64,000 bases of DNA from Pseudomonas brassicacearum subsp. brassicacearum (GCF_008801605.1 NZ_VZPJ01000007.1:124001-188000), one strand, 5' to 3'; numbered from the stretch's first letter, positions 44,638-53,888 are shown. Notes: generated by a model from the sequence alone, not told the origin. Numbers and translations: made by a program.

Positions 44638-46095
44638 ATGCTCAAGAATCGATTGAAAGACCCCAGCCTGTTGGCAGAACTCGCTTACATCGACGGCCAG
44701 TGGATCGGCGCCGACAACGCCGCCACCCTTGACGTCATTGACCCGGCCACCGGTCAGGTGCTCGCCCGTGTACCGGCGATGCAAGGCGTGGAAACCCGGC
44801 GTGCCATCGAGGCCGCCGAGCGCGCCTGGCCAGCGTGGCGCGCGCGTCCGGCGGCGGAGCGTGCAGCGCTGTTGGAGCGCTGGTATCAAGCCATGATGGA
44901 CAACCTCGACGACCTCGCGCTGATCATGACCTGTGAACAGGGCAAGCCGTTGAACGAAGCCAAAGGCGAAATCCGCTACGGGGCCGGTTTCGCCAAATGG
45001 TTTGCCGAAGAGGCCCGTCGGGTCTATGGCGAGACCATCCCGGCGCCCAGCGGCGACCGACGCCTGCTTACGCTCAAGCAGCCGGTGGGTGTCTGTGCCG
45101 CGATCACCCCATGGAATTTCCCCAATGCGATGATCACCCGCAAGTGCGCACCGGCCTTGGCGGCCGGCTGCCCGGTCATCGTCAAACCCTCGGACCTGAC
45201 CCCCTTGTCGGCCTTGGCCCTGGCGGTGTTGGCCGAGCGGGTCGGGATTCCGGCCGGCGTGTTCAATGTCGTGACGGGCATGCCGGCCGGTATCGGCGAA
45301 GAGCTGACCGGCAACCCGACGGTACGCAAGATTTCCTTTACCGGCTCTACGGCGGTCGGGCGCTTGCTGATGCGCCAGAGCGCCGAGCACATCAAGCGCT
45401 TGAGCCTGGAGCTGGGCGGCAACGCGCCGTTCATCGTGTTTGACGATGCAGACCTGGAGCAGGCGGTGGCCGGCATCATGCTCAGCAAGTTTCGCAACGC
45501 CGGCCAGACCTGCGTCTGCGCCAACCGCATCCTGGTGCAGGACGGTATCTACGAACGCTTCGCCGCGCGCCTGGTAGAGGAGGTGGGCAAGCTCAAGGTC
45601 GGCAACGGGTTGGAGGCTGACGTGATGATCGGCCCGCTGATCAACCTCGCTGCGGTGAACAAAGTCGCCCGGCACATCGACGATGCGTTGAGCCAGGGCG
45701 CGCGTCTGCTCTGTGGCGGTGTTCCCGAGGGCGACAGTCAGTTTGTCCAGCCAACGGTATTGGGGGAGGCCCACGCCGGGATGTTGCTGGCCAACGAAGA
45801 AACCTTCGGCCCGGTGGCTCCGCTGATGCGCTTTACTACTGAGGAGCAGGCCCTGGCCCTGGCCAATGCCACGCCTTATGGCCTGGGCGCTTATTACTTC
45901 ACCCAGGACCTGCGCCGCTCATGGCGTTTCGGCGAGGCGCTGGAGTTCGGCATGGTCGGGCTCAATACCGGGCTTATCTCCATGGAAGTCGCGCCCTTCG
46001 GCGGCATCAAGCAGTCGGGCCTGGGGCGCGAAGGCAGCAAGTACGGCCTGGACGAGTACCTTGAAGTCAAAGCCTTCCACATCGGTGGGTTGTGA
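44638..46095 (+). CDS. gabD: NAD(P)-dependent succinate-semialdehyde dehydrogenase (GabD family)
   Basis: 485-aa ALDH. AYIDGQWIGADNAATLDVIDPATG, AITPWNFPNAMITRKCAPALAAG, LELGGNAPFIVFDDADLEQAV and the catalytic Cys in FRNAGQTCVCANR follow E. coli GabD closely. It oxidises succinate semialdehyde or a similar 4-carbon aldehyde. It sits between the amine-oxidation operon and a malate/tartrate-type dehydrogenase, with gabT 5 kb downstream, so it may be dedicated to this pathway rather than being the main gabD of the genome. Confidence 0.88.
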   Translation: MLKNRLKDPSLLAELAYIDGQWIGADNAATLDVIDPATGQVLARVPAMQGVETRRAIEAAERAWPAWRARPAAERAALLERWYQAMMDNLDDLALIMTCEQGKPLNEAKGEIRYGAGFAKWFAEEARRVYGETIPAPSGDRRLLTLKQPVGVCAAITPWNFPNAMITRKCAPALAAGCPVIVKPSDLTPLSALALAVLAERVGIPAGVFNVVTGMPAGIGEELTGNPTVRKISFTGSTAVGRLLMRQSAEHIKRLSLELGGNAPFIVFDDADLEQAVAGIMLSKFRNAGQTCVCANRILVQDGIYERFAARLVEEVGKLKVGNGLEADVMIGPLINLAAVNKVARHIDDALSQGARLLCGGVPEGDSQFVQPTVLGEAHAGMLLANEETFGPVAPLMRFTTEEQALALANATPYGLGAYYFTQDLRRSWRFGEALEFGMVGLNTGLISMEVAPFGGIKQSGLGREGSKYGLDEYLEVKAFHIGGL

Positions 46096-46135
46096 TGCGA
46101 CCGTCATTTGAACAGACACCAGGGAGCCACGATTG

Positions 46136-47215
46136 ATGAGCAAACCATTTCGAATCGCTGCGATTGCCGGCGATGGCATCGGTAAGGAAGTCCTGCCGGA
46201 AGGGCTGCGGATACTGGAGCAAGCCGCGAAAAAGTGGCAGTTGTCGCTGGACATCGAAGTGCTCGATTGGGCCCATTGCGATTACTACCTGGAGCACGGG
46301 CAGATGATGCCCGCCGACTGGTTCGAACAACTCAAGGGCTTCGACGCGATCTACTTCGGCGCCGTGGGTTGGCCGGACAAGGTGCCGGATCATATTTCCC
46401 TGTGGGGCTCGTTGCTCAAGTTCCGCCGCGACTTCGACCAGTACGTGAATATCCGCCCGGTGCGGCTGTTTCCGGGCGTGCCGTGTCCCCTGGCCGGGCG
46501 CAAGGCGGGGGACATCGACTTCGTGGTGATCCGTGAAAACACCGAGGGCGAATATTCTTCCATCGGCGGCAAGATGTTCGAAGGCACCGAGCATGAGTTC
46601 GTGCTGCAGGAGTCGGTGTTCACCCGCCGAGGCGTCGACCGCATCCTGAAGTTCGCCTTCGACCTGGCTCAGACCCGACCGCGCAAACGCCTGACAGCGG
46701 CCACCAAGTCCAACGGCATCTCCATCAGCATGCCGTATTGGGACGAGCGCACGGCATTGATGGCCGAGCAGTACCCGGATGTGAAGTGGGACAAGCAACA
46801 CATCGACATCCTGTGCGCTCGCTTTGTTTTGCAGCCGGACCGGTTTGATGTGGTGGTGGCGTCGAACCTGTTCGGCGACATCCTCTCCGACCTGGGCCCG
46901 GCCTGTGCCGGCACCATTGGCATCGCACCGTCGGCCAACCTCGATCCGGAGCGCCGCTACCCATCGCTGTTCGAACCGGTGCATGGCTCGGCGCCGGATA
47001 TCTATGGGCAGAACATCGCCAACCCGATCGCGATGATCTGGTCCGGCGCCTTGATGCTCGACTTCCTGGGTAACGGCGATGAACGCTACCGCGCGGCCCA
47101 TGATGGGATTCTCAAGGCCATCGAACAAGTAATCGCCGAAGGCCCCATCACCCCCGACCTGGGTGGACAAGGTTCGACCCAGGATGTTGGCCGGGCCATC
47201 GCCGCCGTGCTCTGA
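46136..47215 (+). CDS. Tartrate / D-malate dehydrogenase-type decarboxylating dehydrogenase
   Basis: 359-aa beta-decarboxylating dehydrogenase of the isocitrate/isopropylmalate family. IAAIAGDGIGKEVLPEG opens it; NIRPVRLFPGVPCPL gives the substrate arginines, and the metal site is ASNLFGDILSDLGPACAGTIGIAPSANL. FEPVHGSAPDIYGQ is the NAD site. Length and details fit tartrate dehydrogenase/DmlA rather than LeuB. I place the start at ATG 46136 (GGGAG 9 bases upstream), although TTG 46133 is also in frame. It is the last gene before the terminator. Confidence 0.88.
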   Translation: MSKPFRIAAIAGDGIGKEVLPEGLRILEQAAKKWQLSLDIEVLDWAHCDYYLEHGQMMPADWFEQLKGFDAIYFGAVGWPDKVPDHISLWGSLLKFRRDFDQYVNIRPVRLFPGVPCPLAGRKAGDIDFVVIRENTEGEYSSIGGKMFEGTEHEFVLQESVFTRRGVDRILKFAFDLAQTRPRKRLTAATKSNGISISMPYWDERTALMAEQYPDVKWDKQHIDILCARFVLQPDRFDVVVASNLFGDILSDLGPACAGTIGIAPSANLDPERRYPSLFEPVHGSAPDIYGQNIANPIAMIWSGALMLDFLGNGDERYRAAHDGILKAIEQVIAEGPITPDLGGQGSTQDVGRAIAAVL

Positions 47216-47242
47216 GGCTCGATCTAACCTGCGACACCTTTT

Positions 47243-47269
47243 GCCCGCTCACACTGCGGGCTTTTTTTT
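47243..47269 (+). terminator. Rho-independent terminator of the catabolic operon
   Basis: GCCCGC (47243-47248), loop TCACACT, GCGGGC (47256-47261), followed by eight T. It starts 28 bases after the tartrate-dehydrogenase-like stop. Confidence 0.9.
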
Positions 47270-47298
47270 GCTGATCCGCCGCCACCCGCCAAAAAACC

Positions 47299-48123
47299 TT
47301 GCTCGCTCCCACATTGGGTTCTCGGTTGGCCGCAGATTTCACCTCCACCCGCAACCCGTTGTGGGAGCAAAGCTTGCTCGCGATAGCGGTGGATCAGCTA
47401 GTGGTGATGTTGGCTGTGCCGCCGCCATCGCGAGCAAGCCCGCTCCCACATTGGGTTCTCGGTTGGCCGCAGATTTCACCTCCGCCCGCAACCCGTTGTG
47501 GGAGCAAAGCTTGCTCGCGATAGCGGTGGATCAGCTAGTGGTGATGTTGGCTGTGCCGCCGCCATCGCGAGCAAGCCCGCTCCCACATTGGGTTCTCGGT
47601 TGGCCGCAGATTTCACCTCCACCCGCAACCCGTTGTGGGAGCAAAGCTTGCTCGCGATAGCGGCGGATCAACTAGTGGTGATGTTGGCTGTGCCGCCGCC
47701 ATCGCGAGCAAGCCCGCTCCCACATTGGGTTCTCGGTTGGCCGCAGATTTCACCTCCGCCCGCAACCCGTTGTGGGAGCAAAGCTTGCTCGCGATAGCGG
47801 TGGATCAGCTAGTGGTGATGTTGGCTGTGCCGCCGCCATCGCGAGCAAGCTCGCTCCCACATTGGGTTCTCGGTTGGCCGCAGATTTCACCTCCACCCGC
47901 AACCCGTTGTGGGAGCAAAGCTTGCTCGCGATAGCGGTGGATCAACTAGTGGTGATGTTGGATGTGCCGCCGCCATCGCGAGCAAGCCCGCTCCCACATT
48001 GGGTTCTCGGTTGGCCGCAGATTTCACATCCACCCGCAACCCGTTGTGGGAGCAAAGCTTGCTCGCGATAGCGGTGGATCAGCTAGTGGTGATGTTGGCT
48101 GTGCCGCCGCCATCGCGAGCAAG
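47299..48123. repeat. Tandem array of six 137-bp units, each holding an inverted REP pair
   Basis: The landmark ATTGGGTTCTCGGTTGGCC recurs six times with a period of 137 bases (ACATTGGG at 47311 and 47448, then about 47585, 47722, 47859 and 47996). Each unit holds one REP (TTGTGGGAGCAAAGCTTGC), a spacer GTGGATCAGCTAGTGGTGATG and an inverted REP (CATCGCGAGCAAGC). Units differ by only a few bases. The array makes up nearly all of the 925-base gap 47216-48140; no gene is supported in it. Confidence 0.95.
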
Positions 48124-48140
48124 TGCTGCCATACACCGGA

Positions 48141-48848
48141 TTACTTGACGACGTACACCTTGCGCACATAGACGCTGCTTTTCCAGGCACACGGTGCATT
48201 CAGCGGGACGAAAACGGTGTCGCCGGTGTTGACCGTCAAGTCGCTGCCATCGGCTGCCTGCAAGGTGACGCTGCCTTCGAGCAGGTGCATCAGCTCATGC
48301 AGTTTGTGCGGTCGTGACTTGCGGGTGTAGGGCGTCGAGTCCCAGATACCGATGCGCAGGTTGCTCGCTTCTTCGACAAACAGATTGTGCGAGCGACATT
48401 GCGGCGGCGGGCTGAGCAGGATCTCGTCATCCGGGGCAGCAGAAGGCGAGAGCAGGGTGTGGGCGGGGAGTGCCGTCAGCCCGGCAAGGTGCGCTTCGAT
48501 GCGTTGGGTCTCGGCACAGAAGGCCCAGAGCGAGCCGGGCTGCGCCTCGACCTCAAGTGCCGTGCCCCGACCGATCACCGCGCTTTCACCCGGCTTGAGC
48601 TGCAGCGTCTGCCCCTGGCTGCGCAGCGTCACTGCGCCGGCGTGCACCACGAGCGTCTCACTGAAGGGGTATTCATCGACGCTGAACAGCCCGTTCGCCC
48701 GGACCACGCCGGCAGCCATGCCATCCGCCCCGGCATAGGCGATGAGTCGGTCGAACGGATCGTTGGCGCCCAGCGAGCCCGGGGTGAACGGGGTTGAGGC
48801 AAGGCGGCCATCGGCGTGTGCCAACAGCACTGCAGTGGGTTCGAGCAT
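48141..48848 (-). CDS. Bicupin-like protein
   Basis: 235-aa two-domain cupin. The N-terminal half (FSVDEYPFSETLVVHAGAVTLRSQGQTLQLKPGESAVIGRG read as separate strands) and the C-terminal half (KLHELMHLLEGSVTL ... DTVFVPLNAPCAW) each show the G(X)5HXH..-G(X)6N-like arrangement in weakened form. Only the second keeps a clear His (HELMHLLEG). The start at ATG 48848 has GGAG about 10 bases upstream. It is followed by no partner and is preceded by a GNAT gene 41 bases away, probably co-transcribed. Function unknown. Confidence 0.82.
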   Translation of the reverse strand: MLEPTAVLLAHADGRLASTPFTPGSLGANDPFDRLIAYAGADGMAAGVVRANGLFSVDEYPFSETLVVHAGAVTLRSQGQTLQLKPGESAVIGRGTALEVEAQPGSLWAFCAETQRIEAHLAGLTALPAHTLLSPSAAPDDEILLSPPPQCRSHNLFVEEASNLRIGIWDSTPYTRKSRPHKLHELMHLLEGSVTLQAADGSDLTVNTGDTVFVPLNAPCAWKSSVYVRKVYVVK

Positions 48849-48889
48849 GAAGATGATTCTCCAGGGAAGCGTTGAGGGGAGTGTGGGTT

Positions 48890-49747
48890 TCAGCCAATGG
48901 CCTGGGTCACCGGCGCAAATTGTCGAACCGCACCGCTCGCCTGCGGGGGCGTGCCCCGTGCCATTTGGGCGACGGTGTCGACCTGCTTGAGCCCGGCCTC
49001 TTCCAGCCAAGGGGCCAGGCCGCTGCTTGAAGGGATGTCGATGCGAACGAATGCGTCCGGCACCTGAGCCAGCAGCACGGCGATCAAGTGTTGGGCCTGT
49101 TCCAGGTTCTGGGCGATGACCGGGCCAATGCAGCGGCCACGGCCGAAGGGGCGCAGCAGGGCGAAGGCGCACAAGTGACCGTCGCGCTCGATACCCGCTG
49201 AATGTTCAACGACCTCGAACAGGTCATTGAGCACAACGCTCCGCTCCAGCCCGCTCCCGGCATTGGCCAGTTTGATCAGCTCGGCGTGATCGGCTGCGCT
49301 CAGCTCGCGGCAGCGCTCGCCGGCGGCCAGTTCCAGTGGGGCCGGAACCAGCGCTTGCCCTTGGTGCTGCTGGATATGCCCAAAATCAACGAACCCCTGA
49401 CTGGCATACAGCGGGGCACCGGCCAGGGTCGCGTTGAGGATGGCGGTTCGCGAGCCGCAAGCTTCGATTGCCAGTTCCATCAGCTTGCGACCGATTCCCT
49501 GGCCCTGGTACTCATCGTCGACAATCACCAGGCCGATGGTGGCGTAGTCCCCTTGGGCGCAGGTGAACGCCGTTCCGATCAAACGACCCTGGTCTTCCAC
49601 GACAAACCCCTGGGCGACGCGCTGCAACATCGCCCAGTCTTCCAGGCGATGGGGCCATTTCAACTGCACGGACAAGGCATGGGCCGAAGGCACGTCGGTG
49701 GTGGTCATGGCACGATAGAAATAAGTAGGGCGTTGCGAAATGGACAT
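48890..49747 (-). CDS. GNAT N-acetyltransferase with C-terminal acetyltransferase-like domain
   Basis: 285-aa protein with an N-terminal GNAT fold (TIGLVIVDDEYQGQGIGRKLMELAIEACG gives the acetyl-CoA P-loop, QGQGIG). A second GNAT-like C-terminal domain (from about residue 150) lacks that loop, the layout of Acetyltransf_18 proteins. Same direction as the cupin gene. The acceptor is unknown; proximity to amino-acid catabolic genes is suggestive only. The upstream gap 49748-49971 shows no gene. Confidence 0.88.
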   Translation of the reverse strand: MSISQRPTYFYRAMTTTDVPSAHALSVQLKWPHRLEDWAMLQRVAQGFVVEDQGRLIGTAFTCAQGDYATIGLVIVDDEYQGQGIGRKLMELAIEACGSRTAILNATLAGAPLYASQGFVDFGHIQQHQGQALVPAPLELAAGERCRELSAADHAELIKLANAGSGLERSVVLNDLFEVVEHSAGIERDGHLCAFALLRPFGRGRCIGPVIAQNLEQAQHLIAVLLAQVPDAFVRIDIPSSSGLAPWLEEAGLKQVDTVAQMARGTPPQASGAVRQFAPVTQAIG

Positions 49748-49971
49748 GGCTGATCACCATAAAATAAGGGACGAAATCGGATGGATATGTGCGCTGAAAG
49801 TCTTTGTATCTCACCTGCCACCGGGCCTGGCAAGGGCGGCACATCGATTCGGTATCTTGCGTAAGCAACGGCCCTGCCGGCCACATTTCTTGCTCAAATC
49901 AGACGCTTGGCCAGCAGTAAATACCGGGTCGTTTTTTCGCTGTTCAGATCGAAACCAGAGGCCGTCAGGGC

Positions 49972-50898
49972 TCAATAGCTGCGCTCACGATCAACCAGGC
50001 CCAGCATCGATTTACCCCGTTGATGCCGGCGGATGTTCTCCAGCAACACGCCAAAGGCACTTTCAGGCTGAGTCATCGCCGCGATGTGCGGGGTCAACAG
50101 TATGTGGGGATGGTGCCAGAAGGGATGGTCCGCTGGCGCTGGCTCCTGCTCGAGGACATCCAGCACCGCGGCGCTGAGTTGGCCGTCGGCAAGGGCTTCA
50201 AGCAGGTCCTCTTCCACCAGGTGCCCACCTCGGCCCATGTTGACCAACGCTGCGCCCTTGGGCAGGTGTTGGAACAGCTGGCGGTTGAGGATCCCTCGGG
50301 TCTGTTCGGTCAACGGCAGGACGCACAGCACAATCTCGCATTGGCCGAGAAAGGCCGGCAATTGCTCGTCGCCAGCAAAGCACGCCACCCCGTCGATGTG
50401 ATGTTCGCTGCGGGCCCAACCGGATAAGGCAAAGCCAAAGGTCTTCAAGGTGGCGAGTATCTGCCGTGCCTGCAAACCCAGGCCCATGACGCCCACCCGG
50501 CGTTGCCCGGCGGGCACCAGCCGGTGTGCTTGCCAGCACCGTTCGGCCTGTTGCTGGCGATAGCGCAACATGTCCCGGTGCAGGCTGAGCACGGCGAAAC
50601 TGGCGTACTCGCACATGCCTTGGCTGATGCCGGGGTCGAGCAAGCGCACCACCGGCAGCGTTGTCGGCAAGCGGCTTAGGTCGAGTTGATCCACGCCGGC
50701 TGACAAGGCGAATAGCACTCGCAGATTCGGCAACAGCGTTTCGATGTCGTCCGGTGCCTGCCAGGCCGCCAGGTACTGGATATCCCGCGGGTCGCCGATG
50801 TCTGGCCAGGCACGCCATTCGATGTCCGGCGCGTGTTCGGCGAACAGGCGCCGCCAGTGTTCGCCGCGTACCGGGTCAGCTTTATAGAGCAGGGCCAT
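49972..50898 (-). CDS. ghrA: 2-hydroxyacid dehydrogenase, glyoxylate/hydroxypyruvate reductase A (GhrA)-like
   Basis: 308-aa NAD(P)H-dependent reductase. The nucleotide fold shows VGVMGLGLQARQIL, and the catalytic triad is visible as Arg in VNMGRGGHLVEEDLL, Glu in VLEQEPAPADHPFW and His in LLTPHIAAMT. Length matches GhrA. Divergent from gabT across 288 bases with no other gene. Could recycle glyoxylate produced when an amine or glycine derivative is oxidised by the neighbouring flavoenzymes. Confidence 0.9.
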   Translation of the reverse strand: MALLYKADPVRGEHWRRLFAEHAPDIEWRAWPDIGDPRDIQYLAAWQAPDDIETLLPNLRVLFALSAGVDQLDLSRLPTTLPVVRLLDPGISQGMCEYASFAVLSLHRDMLRYRQQQAERCWQAHRLVPAGQRRVGVMGLGLQARQILATLKTFGFALSGWARSEHHIDGVACFAGDEQLPAFLGQCEIVLCVLPLTEQTRGILNRQLFQHLPKGAALVNMGRGGHLVEEDLLEALADGQLSAAVLDVLEQEPAPADHPFWHHPHILLTPHIAAMTQPESAFGVLLENIRRHQRGKSMLGLVDRERSY

Positions 50899-51186
50899 GG
50901 GTCACTTCTCGCCTGAAATCAAGGAGCCCCTAGCATGCCTCAATGCCAGAGCAGGATCTGTCGAAAGGGCCGGTGTAGCAGCATCACGCTGCGTTGCAAG
51001 GTGCCTCTTGCGGCAGATTCCATGGGGCTGGAATGCCTCTGGAGGATTCTGCTGTTTGCCGGGGTGTAAACAGTCGATCCGAATTTCTCAACGACCAAGT
51101 TCGGCTTAGACAATCGCGTCGAACGCTTAACCTGTGAACACACCGCAGCCGCTTCCTGGCTGCGAGGCTCACGATGGGAAATGCCA

Positions 51187-52479
51187 ATGAACAGTAAAGT
51201 CGAAGAAACCCCAAGTTTGCTCCGTCAGCGTGATCAATTCGTGCCACGTGGCCTGGTCACCGCGCACCCGTTGGTGATCGATCGGGCCCAGGGCTCGGAA
51301 TTATGGGACGTGGACGGCAAGCGCTACCTGGACTTCGTCGGCGGCATCGGTGTGTTGAACATCGGCCACAATCACCCCAAGGTCGTCGCGGCCGTGCAGG
51401 CCCAGCTGCAGAAGATCTCCCATGCCTGCTTCCAGGTCGTGGCCTACAAGCCTTACCTGGACCTGGCCCAGCGCCTGTGCGAAATGATCGGCGGCCAGCA
51501 TGCCTATAAAGCCGCATTTTTCACCTCGGGTGCCGAAGCGGTGGAAAACGCGGTGAAGATCGCCCGGGCCCACACCAACCGCTCGGCCGTGATTGCCTTT
51601 CGCGGCGGGTTCCATGGCCGGACCTTGCTCGGCACCACGCTGACCGGCATGAGCCAGCCGTATAAACAGAACTTCGGTCCGTTCGCCCCGGAGGTCTTCC
51701 ACACGCCGTATCCGAATGCCTATCGCGGCGTCACCAGCGCGATGGCGCTCCAGGCACTGGACGAGCTGCTGGCCACTCAAGTGGCACCTGAACGGGTCGC
51801 AGCGATCATCATCGAGCCGGTGCAGGGCGATGGCGGTTTCCTGTCGGCCCCCGTCGAGTTTTTGCAGGGCCTGCGCGCATTGACGCAAAAGCATGGCATT
51901 GTGTTGATTCTCGATGAAATCCAGACCGGTTTCGGTCGCACCGGTAAATGGTTCGGCTTCCAGCACGCCGGCATCCAGCCGGACCTGGTCACGGTCGCCA
52001 AGAGCCTCGCCGGTGGCTTGCCGCTGTCGGGCGTGGTTGGCAAGGCCGAGATCATGGACGCTCCACTGCCGGGTGGCCTGGGCGGTACTTACGGCGGTAA
52101 TGCGCTGTCGTGCGCGGCGGCGCTGGCGGTGATCGAGGCGTACGAGCAGGAACAGCTGCTGGCCCGTGGTGAAGTCCTGGGTGAGCGCTTGCGCCAGGGC
52201 CTGTTGCATCTGCAAACCCGTTACCCGCAGATCGGCGACGTGCGCGGCAGCGGCTTCATGCTGGCGATCGAACTGATCAAGCATGACGACGCGCGCACCC
52301 CGGACGCCGACCTGAACCAACGCCTGATCGACGAAGCCCGGGCCGGTGGTTTGCTGGTGATCAAGTGCGGGGTGTACCGCAACGTCTTGCGCTTCCTGGC
52401 GCCGCTGGTGACCAGCGAGGCGCAGATCGACGAAGCGTTGCAGATTCTCGACGGCGCCTTGGCACGCGTCCTGGGCTGA
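51187..52479 (+). CDS. gabT: 4-aminobutyrate aminotransferase (GabT), class III PLP enzyme
   Basis: 430-aa aminotransferase that converts 4-aminobutyrate plus 2-oxoglutarate to succinate semialdehyde and glutamate. Motifs: FFTSGAEAVENAVKIAR, FRGGFHGRT, AIIIEPVQGDGGF, LILDEIQTGFGRTG (PLP-ring Asp), and the PLP lysine in VTVAKSLAGGLPLSG. I start at ATG 51187 (MNSKVEETPSLL...), since GGGA sits upstream at usable spacing; ATG 51181 adds two residues. Adjacent HAD and Lrp genes follow in the same direction. Confidence 0.9.
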   Translation: MNSKVEETPSLLRQRDQFVPRGLVTAHPLVIDRAQGSELWDVDGKRYLDFVGGIGVLNIGHNHPKVVAAVQAQLQKISHACFQVVAYKPYLDLAQRLCEMIGGQHAYKAAFFTSGAEAVENAVKIARAHTNRSAVIAFRGGFHGRTLLGTTLTGMSQPYKQNFGPFAPEVFHTPYPNAYRGVTSAMALQALDELLATQVAPERVAAIIIEPVQGDGGFLSAPVEFLQGLRALTQKHGIVLILDEIQTGFGRTGKWFGFQHAGIQPDLVTVAKSLAGGLPLSGVVGKAEIMDAPLPGGLGGTYGGNALSCAAALAVIEAYEQEQLLARGEVLGERLRQGLLHLQTRYPQIGDVRGSGFMLAIELIKHDDARTPDADLNQRLIDEARAGGLLVIKCGVYRNVLRFLAPLVTSEAQIDEALQILDGALARVLG

Positions 52480-52569
52480 CGCCCGCGTTCATGACGTTTG
52501 CCTGGGCGAGCGTCAGTGGCGGTTGTTAATGGAGCGTTGATCGATGGGACATCATCGGAGGCTTTACAG

Positions 52570-53226
52570 ATGAGGCTGACTGAATATCGGGCGTTGTTGA
52601 TCGACTGCGATGAGGTCCTGGTGGATCGGGACTCCGGCGTCTGGACGGCGTTGCAACCGTTGCTGGAAAACCATGGCGAGCCGTTGGACAAAGCACAGGT
52701 GCTCGCCGATTTTGACGAGGTGCTGCAAGCCTTGTACCCGCGTTTCGGCGAATTGGGCTTCAGCGGCTTGCTGTGTTTCGCCCACCGTCAATTGGCCGAG
52801 CGCTGGAAGCTCAAGGTCAGTTGGGAGGAGGGCATGAGCTTCGCCCGCTCGGCTGCCGGTTGGACGCTGTTCGAGGATGCGCCGGGTGCGATGCTCTACC
52901 TGCGCAAGTTCTATCGGTTGTTGGTGCAGGGGGATCGCGATGCCGAGGACCGGGGCGTGTTGTGCGAGCGCCTGGGCATCGAGCCTGATGATTTTATTTC
53001 GCTGGCGAGCGACCCGTTGCAGGATCACGATTGGTTGGCGGCCAATGGCCTGAGCGCCGAGACGATTCTCCAGGTGACCCGTCCCGGCGCCCACCCACGG
53101 TCGGTTGGGGCTGTCTGCCTGATCTGCCGCAACGCCGACATGTCTCCCGCGCCCTGTGCGGCGGACTACTGCATCAACAGCATGGCTGATCTGGTCGCTC
53201 AGCATCAGCTGTCCTTACGACGCTGA
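52570..53226 (+). CDS. HAD-superfamily hydrolase
   Basis: 218-aa HAD-like protein. Motif I reads LLIDCDEVLVDRDSG with the predicted nucleophile and acid Asp residues; motif II and the lysine are not obvious, and ASDPLQDHDWLAANGL may supply the last acidic motif. GGAGG 8 bases before ATG 52570 decides the start. It lies between gabT and the Lrp gene (gaps 90 and 45 bases). Substrate unknown; the C-terminus holds a cysteine cluster (CLICRNADMSPAPCAADYC), unusual for the family. Confidence 0.8.
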   Translation: MRLTEYRALLIDCDEVLVDRDSGVWTALQPLLENHGEPLDKAQVLADFDEVLQALYPRFGELGFSGLLCFAHRQLAERWKLKVSWEEGMSFARSAAGWTLFEDAPGAMLYLRKFYRLLVQGDRDAEDRGVLCERLGIEPDDFISLASDPLQDHDWLAANGLSAETILQVTRPGAHPRSVGAVCLICRNADMSPAPCAADYCINSMADLVAQHQLSLRR

Positions 53227-53271
53227 TTTTGTTAGAAGATTGTCTTACAAACGGCAGGCAAGAGGTATGCG

Positions 53272-53760
53272 ATGGAAGGTTTAGCGAAACTGGACCGGAT
53301 CGACATCAGCATTTTGGTAGAGCTTCAAAAAGATGGCCGCATGACCAACGTCAGCCTGGCCGATGCCGTGGGCTTGTCCGCCAGCCCGTGCCTGCAGCGG
53401 GTCAAACGACTGGAGTCGTTGGGGTACATTTCCAGCTACAAGGCCCATCTGAACCTGGCCAAGATTACCGATTCGGTAACGGTCTTCACCGAAGTCACCC
53501 TGAGCGACCACAAGCGTGAGGACTTCGCCAAGTTCGAATCCAACATCCGCCTGGTGGATGAAGTACTCGAATGCCACCTCATCAGTGGCGGCTACGACTA
53601 CCTGGTGCGCTTCATGACCCGCAGCATCCAGGACTACCAGGACGTGATGGAAAGCCTGCTGGACAAAAACATCGGCATCTCCAAGTACTTCAGCTACATC
53701 GTCATCAAGTCACCGGTGCGCAAGGATGAGATTCCATTGCGTAAGTTGTTGCGGCATTGA
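53272..53760 (+). CDS. Lrp/AsnC-family transcriptional regulator
   Basis: 162-aa regulator. HTH: LDRIDISILVELQKDGRMTNVSLADAVGLSASPCLQRVKRLESLGYI. A RAM/AsnC ligand domain follows (VLECHLISGGYDYLVRFMTRSIQDYQDVM). This family senses amino acids; position behind gabT and the HAD gene makes it the best candidate regulator of the 48-53 kb amino-acid genes. Confidence 0.93.
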   Translation: MEGLAKLDRIDISILVELQKDGRMTNVSLADAVGLSASPCLQRVKRLESLGYISSYKAHLNLAKITDSVTVFTEVTLSDHKREDFAKFESNIRLVDEVLECHLISGGYDYLVRFMTRSIQDYQDVMESLLDKNIGISKYFSYIVIKSPVRKDEIPLRKLLRH

Positions 53761-53783
53761 ACCCGAGATCCATCCTGGAGCAA

Positions 53784-53874
53784 CTGTGGGAGCGAGCTTG
53801 CTCGCGAAGGCGTAGGCAGATTCAGCATTGAGGCAAGCTGATCTACCGCCATCGCGAGCAAGCTCGCTCCCACA
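53784..53874. repeat. REP pair between convergent genes
   Basis: Inverted units at 53784-53807 (CTGTGGGAGCGAGCTTGC) and 53848-53874, filling the gap between the Lrp gene and the alpha/beta hydrolase gene. Confidence 0.9.
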
Positions 53875-53888
53875 AGGGATCTGGGCTT

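Noticed and set aside
47299-48123. CRISPR array or repeat-protein genes (open frames of about 99 aa repeat every 137 bp)
   Set aside because: The whole unit, including the 'spacers', is nearly identical from copy to copy, and each contains an inverted REP pair. The open frames are a by-product of the period not creating stops.
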